A stretch of 64,000 nucleotides of DNA from Glandiceps talaboti. Its lineage: Eukaryota > Hemichordata > Enteropneusta > Spengelidae. Below the pieces are notes generated by a model. The model saw only the letters and a list, made by a program, of their open reading frames with translations. It had not been told where the DNA came from and searched no databases. The position numbers and the translations under genes are program-made. Of the stretch, positions 49,701-60,160 are shown in pieces. Each line of letters begins with the position of its first letter. The first letter of the stretch is position 1. The stretch covers positions 6,914,931 through 6,978,930 of the forward strand of contig NC_135555.1 of assembly GCF_964340395.1 (NCBI RefSeq), given 5' to 3'.

Positions 49701-52617
49701 CAGTATTTTTGTATTATTTTTTAACGTTCTTGTTTAGCCAAGGAAATATCATGTCTCGTGTAACATCTGTCATGCATTATTTCTCTTGTGTCATTTCTCA
49801 TGTGTCATGTATCATTTCTCATGTGTCGTGTCATGCATCATGTATCATGTGTCATGTATCATTTCTCACGTCTCATGTGTCATGTGTCATGTATCATTTC
49901 TCACGTCTCGTGTCATGTGTCATATATCATTTCTTGTGTCATGTGTCATATATCATTTCTCATGTGTCGTGTCATGTGTCATATATCATTTCTCACATCT
50001 CATGTGTCATATATCATTTCTCACATCTCATGTGTCATGTGTCATATATCATTTCTCATGTGTCATGTGTCATATATCATTTCTCATGTGTTAAGTGTCA
50101 TGTATCATTTCTCACATCTCGTGTGTCATGTGTCATATCATTTCTCATGTGTTATGTGTCATGTATCATTTCTCACATCTTGTGTCATTTCTCATGTGTC
50201 ATTTCCCATGTGTGATGTGTCATTTCTCATGTGTCATGTGTCATTTCTCATGTCATGTATCATATGAAATTTAACAAAATTGCATCATTCACTTGAGGTA
50301 ATGTAAACTCATGTATTTCTGGTCTTTTCTTATATTAGCTTATTTGTCTGAAACATTATTCAGGCCAGCATGAGAATAGATTCACTTTCACGATTAAATT
50401 CTAAATAACCATAGGGTAACAAAGGCTAAGATGTTTCAAATTAATACATTTACTATATGGCTATAAGTACACTGTGGTCAAACATTGTTTATCTGCCACA
50501 GTAAAGTGACACTCAAAATATTCAAATTATCTGTGAGAATTTTTGTGTGCCAAAATAGATACTTAATTTCCCAGTATGTATATTCATGAGTTCAAAGTGT
50601 GTACTTTTAAGTCACCCAACTGTCACCAGTGGTGTAATTATGTGGTAGAGTGCCACCAGTGGTCAGAGTGTGATCATGATGATAATGAAATACTAGTGTA
50701 GGTTCATAGAACTACAGCATAGATTGTATCAAGTTGTCTTTAACCATATTTTGGATATTTCCTACAGATATATGGAGCCTTGGGTTGGGCTGTGGCAACT
50801 GTTATTGGAATGTCTGTAGTGTATGGTTTGTATGGTACGGCCCATGGACATGAATTGACTGCTGCTGGTAACATTACATATGCAGTATTCAGCAGATTTG
50901 CCTGGGGTTTGGCCCTAGCCTGGGTTGTATTCGCATGTCAGTTTGGTCTTGGAGGTGAGTGTCTATCTTTATAGTATTGTTACAACAGTTATATCACCTA
51001 CAAAACCATAATATTTACATCAGTGTTTGCAGCAAACATGATAGCAGATACAAATAAAGTAAAACTTTGTACTGCATTAAATACTTGAATGTATTAATCC
51101 TAGCTTTCAAGCTGAGTCTTCAGGTCTTCTTAAGGGATGGTAGGAGATCAACTGAAAAATTCATCCTTGCATTAACACTTTTTTTACTTCAAGAAAAGTC
51201 ACAAGATACACATTGTTATCTGTACTAAGTAAGATGGTCAGTAAGCTAAGCTTTGTCATTAATACTTTGGGTGCTCCTTCAACAATTTACAACTGGTACT
51301 TACTCATACTCATTGACTTTACAATGACTTTTACAAACGCATGCACTGACTTTGTTCACTTTTTACCTAGGTTCTACCCACACAGACACATTAACTGACT
51401 GTTGACTTGTCACATAGGTGCTATCAATGACATCAATCATATGCACATAAACTCACTAACTGACTGTTGACATTTTGCCTAGGTGCTATCAATGACTTCA
51501 TATGTGCACATAAACTCACTAATGACTTGACTTTTTACCTAGGTGTTATCAATGACATCAATCATATGCACATAAACTCACTAACCGACTGTTTATTTTT
51601 TACCTAGGTGCTATCAATGACTTCCTGTCCTGGAGTGCCTTTGTACCACTGAGTAGACTGACATTTACTGCCTATCTACTGCATCCCATTATCCTGGACA
51701 TCTTCATCTTCCAGAATGCAACCCCAACACATTTCTCAACAATACTTTGTGTAAGTATTTATTTATGTGATGCTATAATTGCATTTAAGTTTGAAATGTT
51801 TTTAGTTATCTAATGGAAAAGCCTTTATACTAGAAGCATTATGTGATCATAAATATAAGGGTCGAGTTTCATGTAACTGGTAGTGTTTAATCTTTTCATG
51901 TCTGGTGATACATATAATGGCTCTGTCATTGCATGTTTTAAATTTATTGAGACAAGCTCAAGTGTTGCCAAGTCCTGTTCAATTACCATTTTACCCAGGA
52001 TGTTCAACAGGAGAAACTCAAGGCTTGACTTTGACCTGACCTGACCTGACCCAATATGGGGAAAACATGGGATAGTGTTATCAATTATGATAAACTTGAT
52101 TTCTTTTAAAGTGATTGGTTAATACTTAAGGATTTAAAAAAAAAAAACATTTTCCACTTGAAACTAGTCCGAAATATTTTATAACAACAGACACATTGAT
52201 TTCTCACAATTGGCAAATTTGATACATGGAGCTCTTGAGTTCCACTGGCCTCCCTATATATGTGGTCAGTTTTCAAATGACCTGATGCTCCACTAGTGAA
52301 TGTATTTGAATACCATAAGGCGCCATAGTAAGGATGATCAAACACATCCAATAATTATTGCAACAAGTTCTGTAGCCTGTGTTGCAGTATTTGAGATGAC
52401 TGAAAACATTTAAATCTATGATTAATTTTTATTACAGGCTTTCAATTTTGTTGGTGTGGCAGCCATATCATACGGCGCTGGTTTAGCATTGTCTATGGCT
52501 GTAGAATACCCTACTGCTAACCTGGAAAAACTGTTCTTGAAAAGACTGAGTTGTCATTGCTGTACCCGGCCAAAAGACTATGATGATGTACATATAGTTG
52601 GATCAGTACAAAAATAA
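32907..52617 (+). CDS. NRF-6-like membrane O-acyltransferase (718 aa, 15 exons)
   Basis: Exons: 32907-33111, 34979-35127, 35758-35848, 42589-42685, 43412-43629, 44172-44342, 45238-45334, 45866-45958, 46740-46908, 47631-47710, 48652-48780, 49510-49657, 50768-50954, 51608-51750, 52438-52617. Phases agree at all 14 junctions and the total is 718 codons plus stop. A signal peptide (MSKFSCVLLLSILVICVLPC) precedes the Cys-containing extracellular NRF domain (QQCRDAYDNL..VVDAAGKPGAGFTDGNVAWL..FDLC). A membrane helix (TLCFVFAFLMLAGWLMDFYL) then leads to the acyltransferase-3 domain: RSLHGIRFISMTWVILGHTF with the conserved Arg/His, VDTFFFLSGLLVAYL, WTWYLANDWQFYVISPLILI, KPYCRIAPYLVGIVMGY and RLTFTAYLLHPII. 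Length and order match nose-resistant-to-fluoxetine proteins, implicated in worms in lipid or drug transport and yolk uptake. The acyl substrate is unknown. The tail CHCCTRP could be palmitoylated. Confidence 0.93.
34730..34847. repeat. (ACAT)n microsatellite
   Basis: About 29 uninterrupted ACAT units in intron 1 of the acyltransferase gene, about 130 bases before exon 2. Confidence 0.95.
36225..36475 (+). mobile_element. Possible tRNA-headed SINE fragment
   Basis: GATGGCTGAGTGGTTAAACC resembles the A-box half of a Leu/Ser-type tRNA. Next come CCCTGGGCTCTCTGGTTTCC, TCCTGTGGTTATACTGAACTC and GGGAGATAAACAC, a body that does not look like single-copy intron. A similar head, GATGGCTGAGTGGTACATCA, occurs near 43981. 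No clear B box was found, so the call is tentative. Confidence 0.3.
37920..42440. repeat. 54-bp minisatellite array in intron 3 (about 70 units)
   Basis: The consensus unit runs ATGTACACAACTAAGTACAA, GTTGGTCCTCATTCTCCCTA, GGGGGTATTTGTTC, in total 54 bases. Shorter variants of about 50 and 43 bases are interspersed. Since 54 is a multiple of three and the unit lacks stops, several frames stay open for hundreds of codons on both strands. They encode only the repeated peptide (MYTTKYKLVL.. or NEDQLVLSCV..), so none is taken as a gene. The last part is a higher-order duplication: variant units such as ACAACTATG recur at 41045 and 42211, a shift of 1166. The array is interrupted at 38150-38862 by a transposon. 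It fills most of the 6.7-kb intron between exons 3 and 4 of the acyltransferase gene. Confidence 0.95.
38150..38862. mobile_element. Transposon inserted in the minisatellite, 9-bp target duplication
   Basis: The array word ATTTGTTCA stands on both sides (38141-38149 and 38863-38871), so 713 bases were inserted inside one repeat unit with a 9-bp duplication. The termini are imperfect inverted repeats made of tandem subrepeats: CTCGTCCCATTTTCAA and CTCGCCCCAATTTCAA on the left, their complements GGGACGAGTTGAAAT and GGGGCGAGTTGAAAA on the right. The middle (38280-38745) has no recognised transposase. A 9-bp duplication points to Mutator-like or another 8-9-bp class. It is non-autonomous. Confidence 0.8.
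43780..44075. repeat. Degenerate ~75-bp tandem repeats in intron 5
   Basis: Repeated words are GTCTGTGGAACACTCACTG, GAGTCTTTAAAACACTCACC, CTGAGTTTGTGTGTGAGACA and CCTACCCATTGAGTCTG / CCAACCCTTTGAGTCTT. There are three to four worn units. One carries the tRNA-like GATGGCTGAGTGGTACATCA. Confidence 0.5.
45375..45401. repeat. Hairpin related to the one at 14172
   Basis: CTCAGACCAC, a seven-base loop TTGTTTG, then GTGGTCTGAG, flanked by GTACCAG and GGTACC. It shares the 10-base stem CTCAGACCAC with 14172-14200. It is located in intron 7 of the acyltransferase gene, 40 bases after exon 7. Confidence 0.7.
48433..48531. repeat. Foldback hairpin in intron 10
   Basis: TTTTAGCTTCCGATTTGTCC then TGGTCAAC faces GTTGACCAGACAGATCAAAA then GCTCAAAGCTAAAAA, forming arms of roughly 35-40 bases with one asymmetric insertion around a short loop CGATCCTCATCTGCTGATGACT. 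It may be a MITE or a structured intronic RNA. No function is visible. Confidence 0.6.
48840..49285. repeat. ~36/72-bp degenerate repeat rich in CCAATC, intron 11
   Basis: Alternating half-units such as ATGAGCCAATCAGTGCATCT and CATAGACCAATCAGTGTACA recur about twelve times with many substitutions. Each carries CCAATC or a mutated form (CGAATC, GCAAATC). Similar words occur in introns 2 (35180-35330) and 4 (42725-42840) of the same gene. Confidence 0.7.
49745..50265. repeat. TCATGTG/TCATTTC minisatellite in intron 12
   Basis: About 500 bases built from CATGTGTCATGTATCATTTC-type words in units of about 12 to 40 bases. It opens all three forward frames, and a long open frame runs on from exon 12 through the array, but the exon has a normal GTAAGT donor at 49658. 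Confidence 0.9.
51360..51607 (+). repeat. Tandem copies of the exon 14 splice acceptor
   Basis: Units of 60-65 bases containing intron tail, acceptor AG and the first ~17 bases of exon 14 are repeated. Acceptor-like sites followed by GTGCTATCAATGAC or GTGTTATCAATGAC lie at 51418, 51483 and 51543; the real exon begins at 51608. An older copy ends TTTTTACCTAG at 51370. Between them stands ATGCACATAAACTCACTAAC. Use of the 51543 site meets a TAG in frame just before the true exon. Confidence 0.8.
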
Positions 52618-53697
52618 GGAAGTCTTACAACTATTTAAACAATACACACAGATATGAGTGAAATAGCAGTACTTTGAATATTAAATATGCTGCTTTTTGG
52701 AAAATTTTATATGAGGTAATTGAGGAATTCTGTCCAAGCAACTGTAACTGGAGCAAATTTTTACATAATTTTTTGTTATTTTCAACATATTTATATTATA
52801 CTTACTGGATCGTGTATGACTTATTAATAATCAAACACTATCAACAGCCCAGAAATGTATAATTTGTTGACAAATGCTATCTGGTCCTTACCTGATTCAT
52901 GACTGTTTACATATGGACATCAAGGCAGTGTACACTGTACTATCAAAGATTACTAAATAGGTGAGTCAGCTAATCAATAGAATTGAATTATTGCCAGTAA
53001 AAGTTTTCATTTTCCAGTGGACAAACTTAACTATTAATGATAAGCTACAGTTCCTGGTCTTTCAATTATATTTATCTAAGAACAGTTCGAGAACAATTTG
53101 TAATGTTATGTCATAGCAAGTGCATTTAATGCTTTCAAGGAAATATGTATTCAAGGTGATCATACTGTACAGACAGCAAAGAAAAGTTACAAGTGAAAGT
53201 GGACATACTCAAGGAAAATTTCAAAACTCAATCATTCAGGGCAAAAAAACTCAGGCCTGTCAAATTAAATTATTCAAATATGCATTTCAGATATGTAATA
53301 CATATATATGCATTTTATAAACAAAGCATTTACTATTTTTGTAATTGAGGACAAAAAATGTTGCTTGTGAACATTTTTAGTCAATTTTTTATCTTCTTGA
53401 AATAAGTTTGAAATTTATATCTTGTGCAATACTCCCCATCATTACAATCAAAACACTCAATGTATACATTTGTATCATTCTTTACCAAATAAGGCAATTG
53501 TAATAAGTACCACCATATATGGAAGTGAATATGCTAATGCTGTTTCACCATTTGCAAAATATGGCTTTGTTTATTATGCAAAGGAACATGCATGTTCACT
53601 TTTTTTTTTTACCAAATATAGTACTGTATACACAGGCTTATGTGTTCATACCAAATATGGGAATTAAAAGTTGTAATTCATCACCTAGCTATGTCTG

Positions 53698-53870
53698 TCG
53701 GGTCCTCCCCAGATAGGTACGGTTACAGACACCTGACGGGTCCTCCCCAGGTGATCTTTTCGGTTTACTTTAATTATGTTTTGCATTCAGGAGCACACAT
53801 AGGACCTATCTGCTGGGACCTCCCCAGGTAGCCTATACTCCTTACACCTGCTGGCGATCTTCCCAGCTGC
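53698..53870. repeat. GGGTCCTCCCCAGGT-type imperfect repeats
   Basis: Four worn copies: TCGGGTCCTCCCCAGATAGG, GACGGGTCCTCCCCAGGTGA, CTGGGACCTCCCCAGGTAGC and CTGGCGATCTTCCCAGCTGC, spaced about 40-70 bases. Several can form ACCTG..CAGGT hairpins. They lie in the likely 3' UTR or downstream region of the acyltransferase gene. Confidence 0.6.
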
Positions 53871-55723
53871 AAGTGGTGCTGAGTAGCCCCCAAGATAGCC
53901 TAAGGGGAGTTAAACATTCACCTAATAAGGATGTGTGCATGTTAATTACCAAATGGTGAAACTATGAGTATCTGTAGCAGGTATAATATCTTAACTTTCT
54001 GAAAATATTTTATTATGAGAAATCTCTTCTTCTTTTTATGCCAATTATGAACCAGGCAATGTAATGATACGATAGTATGTGTAGAATGTAATTGGACAAA
54101 GTCTGTTTTTATACAAATGATATCCTAAAAGGAATGTATAGAGAAATAACTGATTTTATGGTTATATGGTATTACCATATTGTGTGAATTATATGAATAT
54201 ATAATGTATGTGTTGCGCTAAATATCCACAAATGTACTACAAATTCTATAAATGAATGTAAAATCATATTGTAATAAATTCTGTCTCAATATAGCATTTT
54301 GTCTCGGTGACAGAGTTACATGTTGTGGGTGTAAATGCTTGTTTGATTTGTTAGTATGATTGAACACAGGTTTAATGGTGGTATAGACAAGGTGTGTCTG
54401 TCTGGCTGGCTGTCTGTCTGTCTGTCTGACTGTCAGTCTGCACTTGTGCAGTTTGAATAGAAACTAGTAAGGTTTTGGTCAAAACAGTTGTGATATTGAT
54501 AATGGGTAAACTCCAGTTTCTGAAATATTTTCACTGTCATTTGCCCCTCTTTGCAAATGTGACTTCTTGAAGACTCATACCAATACTGCAAATTAATCTT
54601 AGGCTATGGGTACCCTACATCCATATTTTGTTTCGATTTACTAGAAATAATCACTTTTAACTATGAGTGTACATGTAATTATATTTCATACTCAAATAAC
54701 TAAAAATCCAAACAAAGATATTAAGGAGTCTACTTATTTGTCTTAGAATAAGTCGGACGTATTACCGGTAATTCATATCAAATTACTTAACAATTTAGTT
54801 TAGGAGAAAATTTCTTAAATTGCCCTTGTAATGTCCAGTGTTGGTGAAAAGATGTGATATAAATTCAATAGATGATTTTCAAGAGTTACATTTTATTCAT
54901 CCTTATTTGTGACGGGAAGCCTACAATAACACAGCCAAATTAGGAAGTACCACAGTCTGTGGACAGTTCCTCATCATATAGTTTGTATAGATAACTATGA
55001 TTATATTTTGACCAGGTTTCGTCCAAACAGATTAGAGCTGAGTAGAGTGATATCGTGCCATCGTTACCACATGTATACTTAGTACTATAAGTGTATGCAT
55101 ACTTCCTCATCTGATGACACCCGGTTTCTCCCAATACAGTGATAGATCACCGCATCCATCAGTGTGTTATTATATACTATAGTTAATAATACACAAATTG
55201 TTCACGACAGTATTATTAGAAACTAGAGATAAGCTTGAATGTATTAATACATAATCTATGTCATCAGAGTTCTGCATCCCTATGCTTGGTCTATATTTCG
55301 CTGTATTGTGAGATTTCTGATGTACGACTTAGCCATGGGAGAAATCGCAAAATTTTCTAGGCTTAGTGGTGGTGAAAATATCTACGTTTACAGCATTCCA
55401 GTACAGTTGTGTTTATTTTGTACAGAGAAATCCTTTGAGCGAAATCGTAGATTTCTTTTTTATGTATGCAATAAAGACAGTCTTTTTCTATAAAATCTAT
55501 ATAGATTGGAAATATTGATAAGGGACATAATGATGTAGTAGGTCCGACAAATGTATCCGAGGTGGTGTGACACATTTAAATGTTTAAATATTTGAATATT
55601 CATGAGATGAGCTACGCGGAAGTTAGAATTATTTTAATACTTTGTTATAAAACGGGAAGTTTTGGTGACATCATTTACCACGCCAACCTTCCAGATAACG
55701 TTGCGTTGTATTGGGCCTGTCAG

Positions 55724-55738
55724 TATATATATATATAC
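55724..55738 (+). promoter_or_regulatory. TATA-like tract upstream of the ML-domain gene
   Basis: TATATATATATATA in a CpG-richer setting about 190 bases before the start codon at 55927. It could serve as a TATA box but may equally be a microsatellite. Confidence 0.3.
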
Positions 55739-55926
55739 CACAGCCCATTCGTGCCGTGCCATATACGACCGGACCCCGACCGGACCCGTGCCGATCACTC
55801 TCCTTACATCATAGTACCGGTATAACCCACACGAGTCACAGAATCGTCCGAGTCTGTTGTGTTAGGTGAACAAAAGTTGACGATAGCTAGCTGTACTACT
55901 GTGGGCAAACAACTCACGCGGAAAAT

Positions 55927-58828
55927 ATGGTTGTGCACATTTCAAGCTTCGTGTTGGTCATCGCATGTGTGACTTTAGTCACTGCCGACGAAATCAATGT
56001 ATTTCTAGATACGAAAGTGATACATCAACCCACAGGGCTAGAATTTGGGCCATTCTACATCCGTAAGCAATCGGCTGAATACAAGGATGTGAACGCGCCA
56101 AAGCAGGAATTCAAGAATTGTGGTAATTTTTTTAAGTTTTAAGTTATTTCCGTGAAGGATTTTTATCCTTTCATTTTAGCCTTCCTGAGAAGAGTGTTAA
56201 ATTACGTACGTAAAAAGTGAGCGACCCGCCGATGACCTTATCTGTTATGTATACATTTATTTATGCAGTGTAGCTTTGCTATCCAAGACTTCGAACGTTT
56301 CTTTTCAATCATGAATAGAGAAAGGTTAAAATGACAATTGGGTAAAAAAAAAACCATGCACGTGCAAATGTACGATTATGACGTCACGCTGTTTTTCTCT
56401 CCCATGTATAAACAGGAACTAAAGCTATGGATTTCACTCTGGATTGGACACCTAAGGGTCCTTTGAAGATCGGACACAAATACAACCTGACCTTTGACAC
56501 GACTGCAGGTAAAACACTTACAGAATAAACTGCGGCACATATTTTTGTCGTCATTTATAGCGATTACATAGATGTACACAACATACAAATTGGCGGAATC
56601 ACATAACTTTGCAGCCTGGATTTCATTACATGTTGTTTGTCAAATCATACAGAAGTTCGCATCCTCTAATATCACCGGTATCTGCATGACAATGGTAGGG
56701 CATATTCTCCAAAAGGGGAGCTTGTGGAAAAATATAAGCCTATGACTAACAGTAATGGTCCGTGCCTGGAAGTAAAATTTACAGCGGAAACGAACGTCAA
56801 GTTCCGGGAAAGGGGGGGGGGGGGGTATTAAAAGTGGGAGCATATTTTGACGCACTCTGTTTAGGGGACAACGTTTTTGACCCAAACAAACAAACAAACA
56901 AACAAACAACATCTCTGGAAGAACTGACGGTTAGTTAAGACATAGACCCTCCAAGATGTGTTTGGATCATCTCTTGTAGATGGTAATCCTTCGTAGTTAC
57001 ATATACAGCTTTTCCAGTACGAATAATCCGGTTCAAGTGTAACTAATAAATTGGATGTACTTTTTCATTATTTGACAGTTCATGATATGAGGGATGGGAC
57101 GGCTGATCCTATCGTCTACTTCAACGACTATTTACTTTTCAACAGCAAAGTACGCTTCTGTAAATTGATCCCAGAGAAGTACCATGTGTGCCCCCTAAAG
57201 AAAGGAGGTAGGTAACAAGGAAACCGGTATGACAAACAGTAAAAACGAACAACTTGCACAATGTGTCAAGACAACATCTTACAGTGACTGAAAAGAAAAG
57301 TTACACTATACGACGCTTATCTGTACATGTCTCAGCATACATTTGGCTAGCCTCATACTTTTTTGTCCTTCTCAAGTGACTTTATTGTACATGTTTTACT
57401 GTCGTATCTTTTCCATTTCTTACGTACATTTCGTGGGCGAGTACAAAGAATACGAATTAGGGGCATCTTGTTTAAAAGATAGCTTTCCGCCAGTCAAATA
57501 TTGAACATCTTTACAATTGTCAATGCATGATATACGTTCCACTACTCCTTTGAATATCTATCGAAGAGAATGTAATCGAAGCCCGCCCCATTGCGGTGGC
57601 GAGATGCTATTGAACAGTCGGGCGCCAATCGTCGACCAAGATTTATCAAAAAGTCAATAACAAAACATTAACTTCACGGAGACCCAACTATTATTTCAGT
57701 GTATTTAAAATCAGACATGTTTACATACAATCAATAAGGACTTGTAATAAAATTTGATCTACTGTTCTATTTCTACATTGTATTTTCTTGACAATGATAA
57801 CTCTAATATATACCTAAAAAATAATAACTGAGTAGGTAAATGTGTGCTACTACCATTGTTAATTCGTATATTGAACTTTTTGTCAGATAAATTATAAGTT
57901 CATATGTTTTGTTTTATAGATAAACTTCACTTTGAGACTGAAGTTACACTTCAGGGTGATTACGTCGAAGCTGTAAGTATGATAACTACTTAAATTGTCA
58001 GTTGTTTATGGAGGTAATCCAACCACGTAGCGTACTCCGGCTTTCACTTTAATTTTCTGGATTCATTATTCATGAATACTTTTATAAAACTATGTACTTT
58101 TTTGTAGACGATCATGTACTGAGAAAAAGAGCTATAATATTTACCAGTTCTACAAAATATCCTAAAATAAAACGGCTTGTAAAGACAAAGTCTGCATACT
58201 GACATAATTATGTTATTAAATATTTTAACAAACCGTTGTATCGAAACTGTATTGAACTCACATTTCCGTTTTCAAAAATCACCACCCCATGTATAGTCAA
58301 AAATCACCACCCCATGGCATGTATATATAGTCAAAAATCACCACCCCGTGTATAGTCAAAAAATCACCACCCCATGTATAATAAAAAAATCACCACCCCA
58401 TGTATAGTCAAACCCCCATCGGGGCCTTTAGTGTAAAATGGTCTAGATTTTTTTTTCACAGAGTTACTTCACAGCAAACTACTTTATAAATACAAAGGAT
58501 AGTTTATTTTAGAGATGAACTAGCGATTCAAGTAGTCTAGACCACGTTGGCATCCAGACTAAGTAACAAGTACACTTGTATGTAACTAACACATGACTTA
58601 TCACTGTAGAGCAACCTTGTAACGAATGCTTCTTGTCTGAAACTTGTTCAACTCTCAGAATATTTAATTTATCAACATTTTAATTTTTGTATCAAATTGC
58701 TTTGTGAAAATATTTACATGATAATATTTCTCCTTCCCTTCCAGGGACGTTACCATGGCAACGCAACTCTGACTAACGAAAAGGGTGAAGATATGATGTG
58801 TATTCTTGGTGACGTCACGTTGACCTGA
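55927..58828 (+). CDS. Secreted ML-domain (NPC2/MD-2-like) lipid-binding protein (184 aa)
   Basis: Five exons: 55927-56122, 56416-56508, 57079-57207, 57920-57972, 58745-58828. Phases agree and there are 184 codons plus stop. A signal peptide (MVVHISSFVLVIACVTLVTA) is followed by a beta-rich body. The motifs PKGPLKIGHKYNLTF, RFCKLIPEKYHVCPLKKGD and GRYHGNATLTNEKGEDMMC have the spacing of ML domains, which bind sterols, phospholipids or lipid A in extracellular or lysosomal space. The mature part has only four Cys (in KNCG, RFCKL, HVCPL, MMCIL), fewer than the six of NPC2, so two disulphides at most; this favours a general ML or GM2-activator/PG-PI-transfer type over a strict NPC2 orthologue. 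Two N-glycosylation sequons (NLT, NAT) are seen. The ligand is unknown. Confidence 0.82.
56880..56910. repeat. (CAAA)n microsatellite in ML-gene intron 2
   Basis: About six CAAA units, like the run at 21121-21155. A poly-G run (about 56813-56825) lies just upstream. Confidence 0.85.
58270..58412. repeat. ~27-bp tandem repeat in ML-gene intron 4
   Basis: Five to six units of TCAAAAATCACCACCCCATG then TATAG, with small insertions (one unit has an extra GGCATGTATA) and A-run length changes. No coding meaning. Confidence 0.85.
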
Positions 58829-58865
58829 AAACTGAGTGTTCACAATAGACGCGTTACGTTTTGAT

Positions 58866-58871
58866 AATAAA
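58866..58871 (+). terminator. Poly(A) signal AATAAA for the ML-domain gene
   Basis: AATAAA stands 38 bases after the TGA, in TTTTGATAATAAAGTCATT. It gives a short 3' UTR. Confidence 0.7.
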
Positions 58872-59547
58872 GTCATTTTAAAGGGACATACGTGTTTATC
58901 CAGACCTTATCATTTAAGAATGATCACAATTGCCAAATGTTATGATTTATTGTGATCAGATCACGGTTTGTTTCACAGACACGAAAAAAATAACTTGTGT
59001 GTGTTTTAATGAGATTAATAGATGCAAACGCTTCATCGTTTAGTGGCAATGTTCAAGTTGAAGTACTGCCTATTTCATATTAGTGTTCACTGACTCTGTT
59101 TGATCACACAGCCACGAAGAAATTAAACCTATAAGAACATTCACTTGCCACAGGAGTGGCCATGGGTGAATACAGTTTCTTTGAATATTGACCCGCCACC
59201 ATACAGGTATCAAATACAGACATCAAAACATTGGCACACGCGTGCATGTTTGCGTCCAGTTGCAGTACAGTTATTTCATTTACACAAAATATAGCAAGAT
59301 AATTCTAAAAACAACAATATTGTAGAATGTACAGTTTGTTATTGGTTTGTGCCTAGTTGTATCAAACGGAGCTAGTGAACACTAACATGAAACGGGCAGT
59401 GCAATGTAGTTAAAATTGATAATGCTTGTGAAAACTTTGCCCATACTATATACACATTCTGTAAACTACGTATATAAGTTTATGAAAATAATAAAATAAA
59501 TACACAGAACTAAAATTAACAAGCATATGTTGGTGGTTCGTTTCCCG

Positions 59548-59550
<3 letters not shown>
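58872..59550. other. Non-coding spacer before the GA tract
   Basis: Nothing recognisable. AT-rich sequence between the ML gene and the GA microsatellite. Confidence 0.5.
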
Positions 59551-59846
<296 letters not shown>

Positions 59847-60160
59847 CATACCCCGGTAGTTAGCATCATGAAGCACAAGTGTGGTTGATATCAGGAAGAG
59901 AAGAGAATGATCGGGGTTTTTTTCTTTTCTTTTCTTACTTCTCTATCATGATCGCGATCACCATCTAGCAGTAAGCGTATCATGTATACTGCCCTCAATG
60001 ATGCACTGCTTCAGTACTTTGATCACCACATTGTACATATAAACTTATGGACTTACTTGAATTTTGATAAATTGCATGCAATTTTACAGGAATAGATCTT
60101 GAGCCTCGAAACAGATAAAATGATTGCAAAATAGGTGATCAGTAGGGGTGACCCTAAAAC

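Larger units (their letters stand above)
52618..55926. other. 3' UTR and intergenic region between acyltransferase and ML-domain genes
   Basis: No firmly supported exon. It holds a repeat family around 53698-53870, a TGTC microsatellite (about 54400-54430), a candidate poly(A) signal AATAAA at 54273-54278, and a minus-strand open frame at 54940-55134 discussed under findings. The last ~200 bases become CpG-richer and lead into the next gene. Confidence 0.5.
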
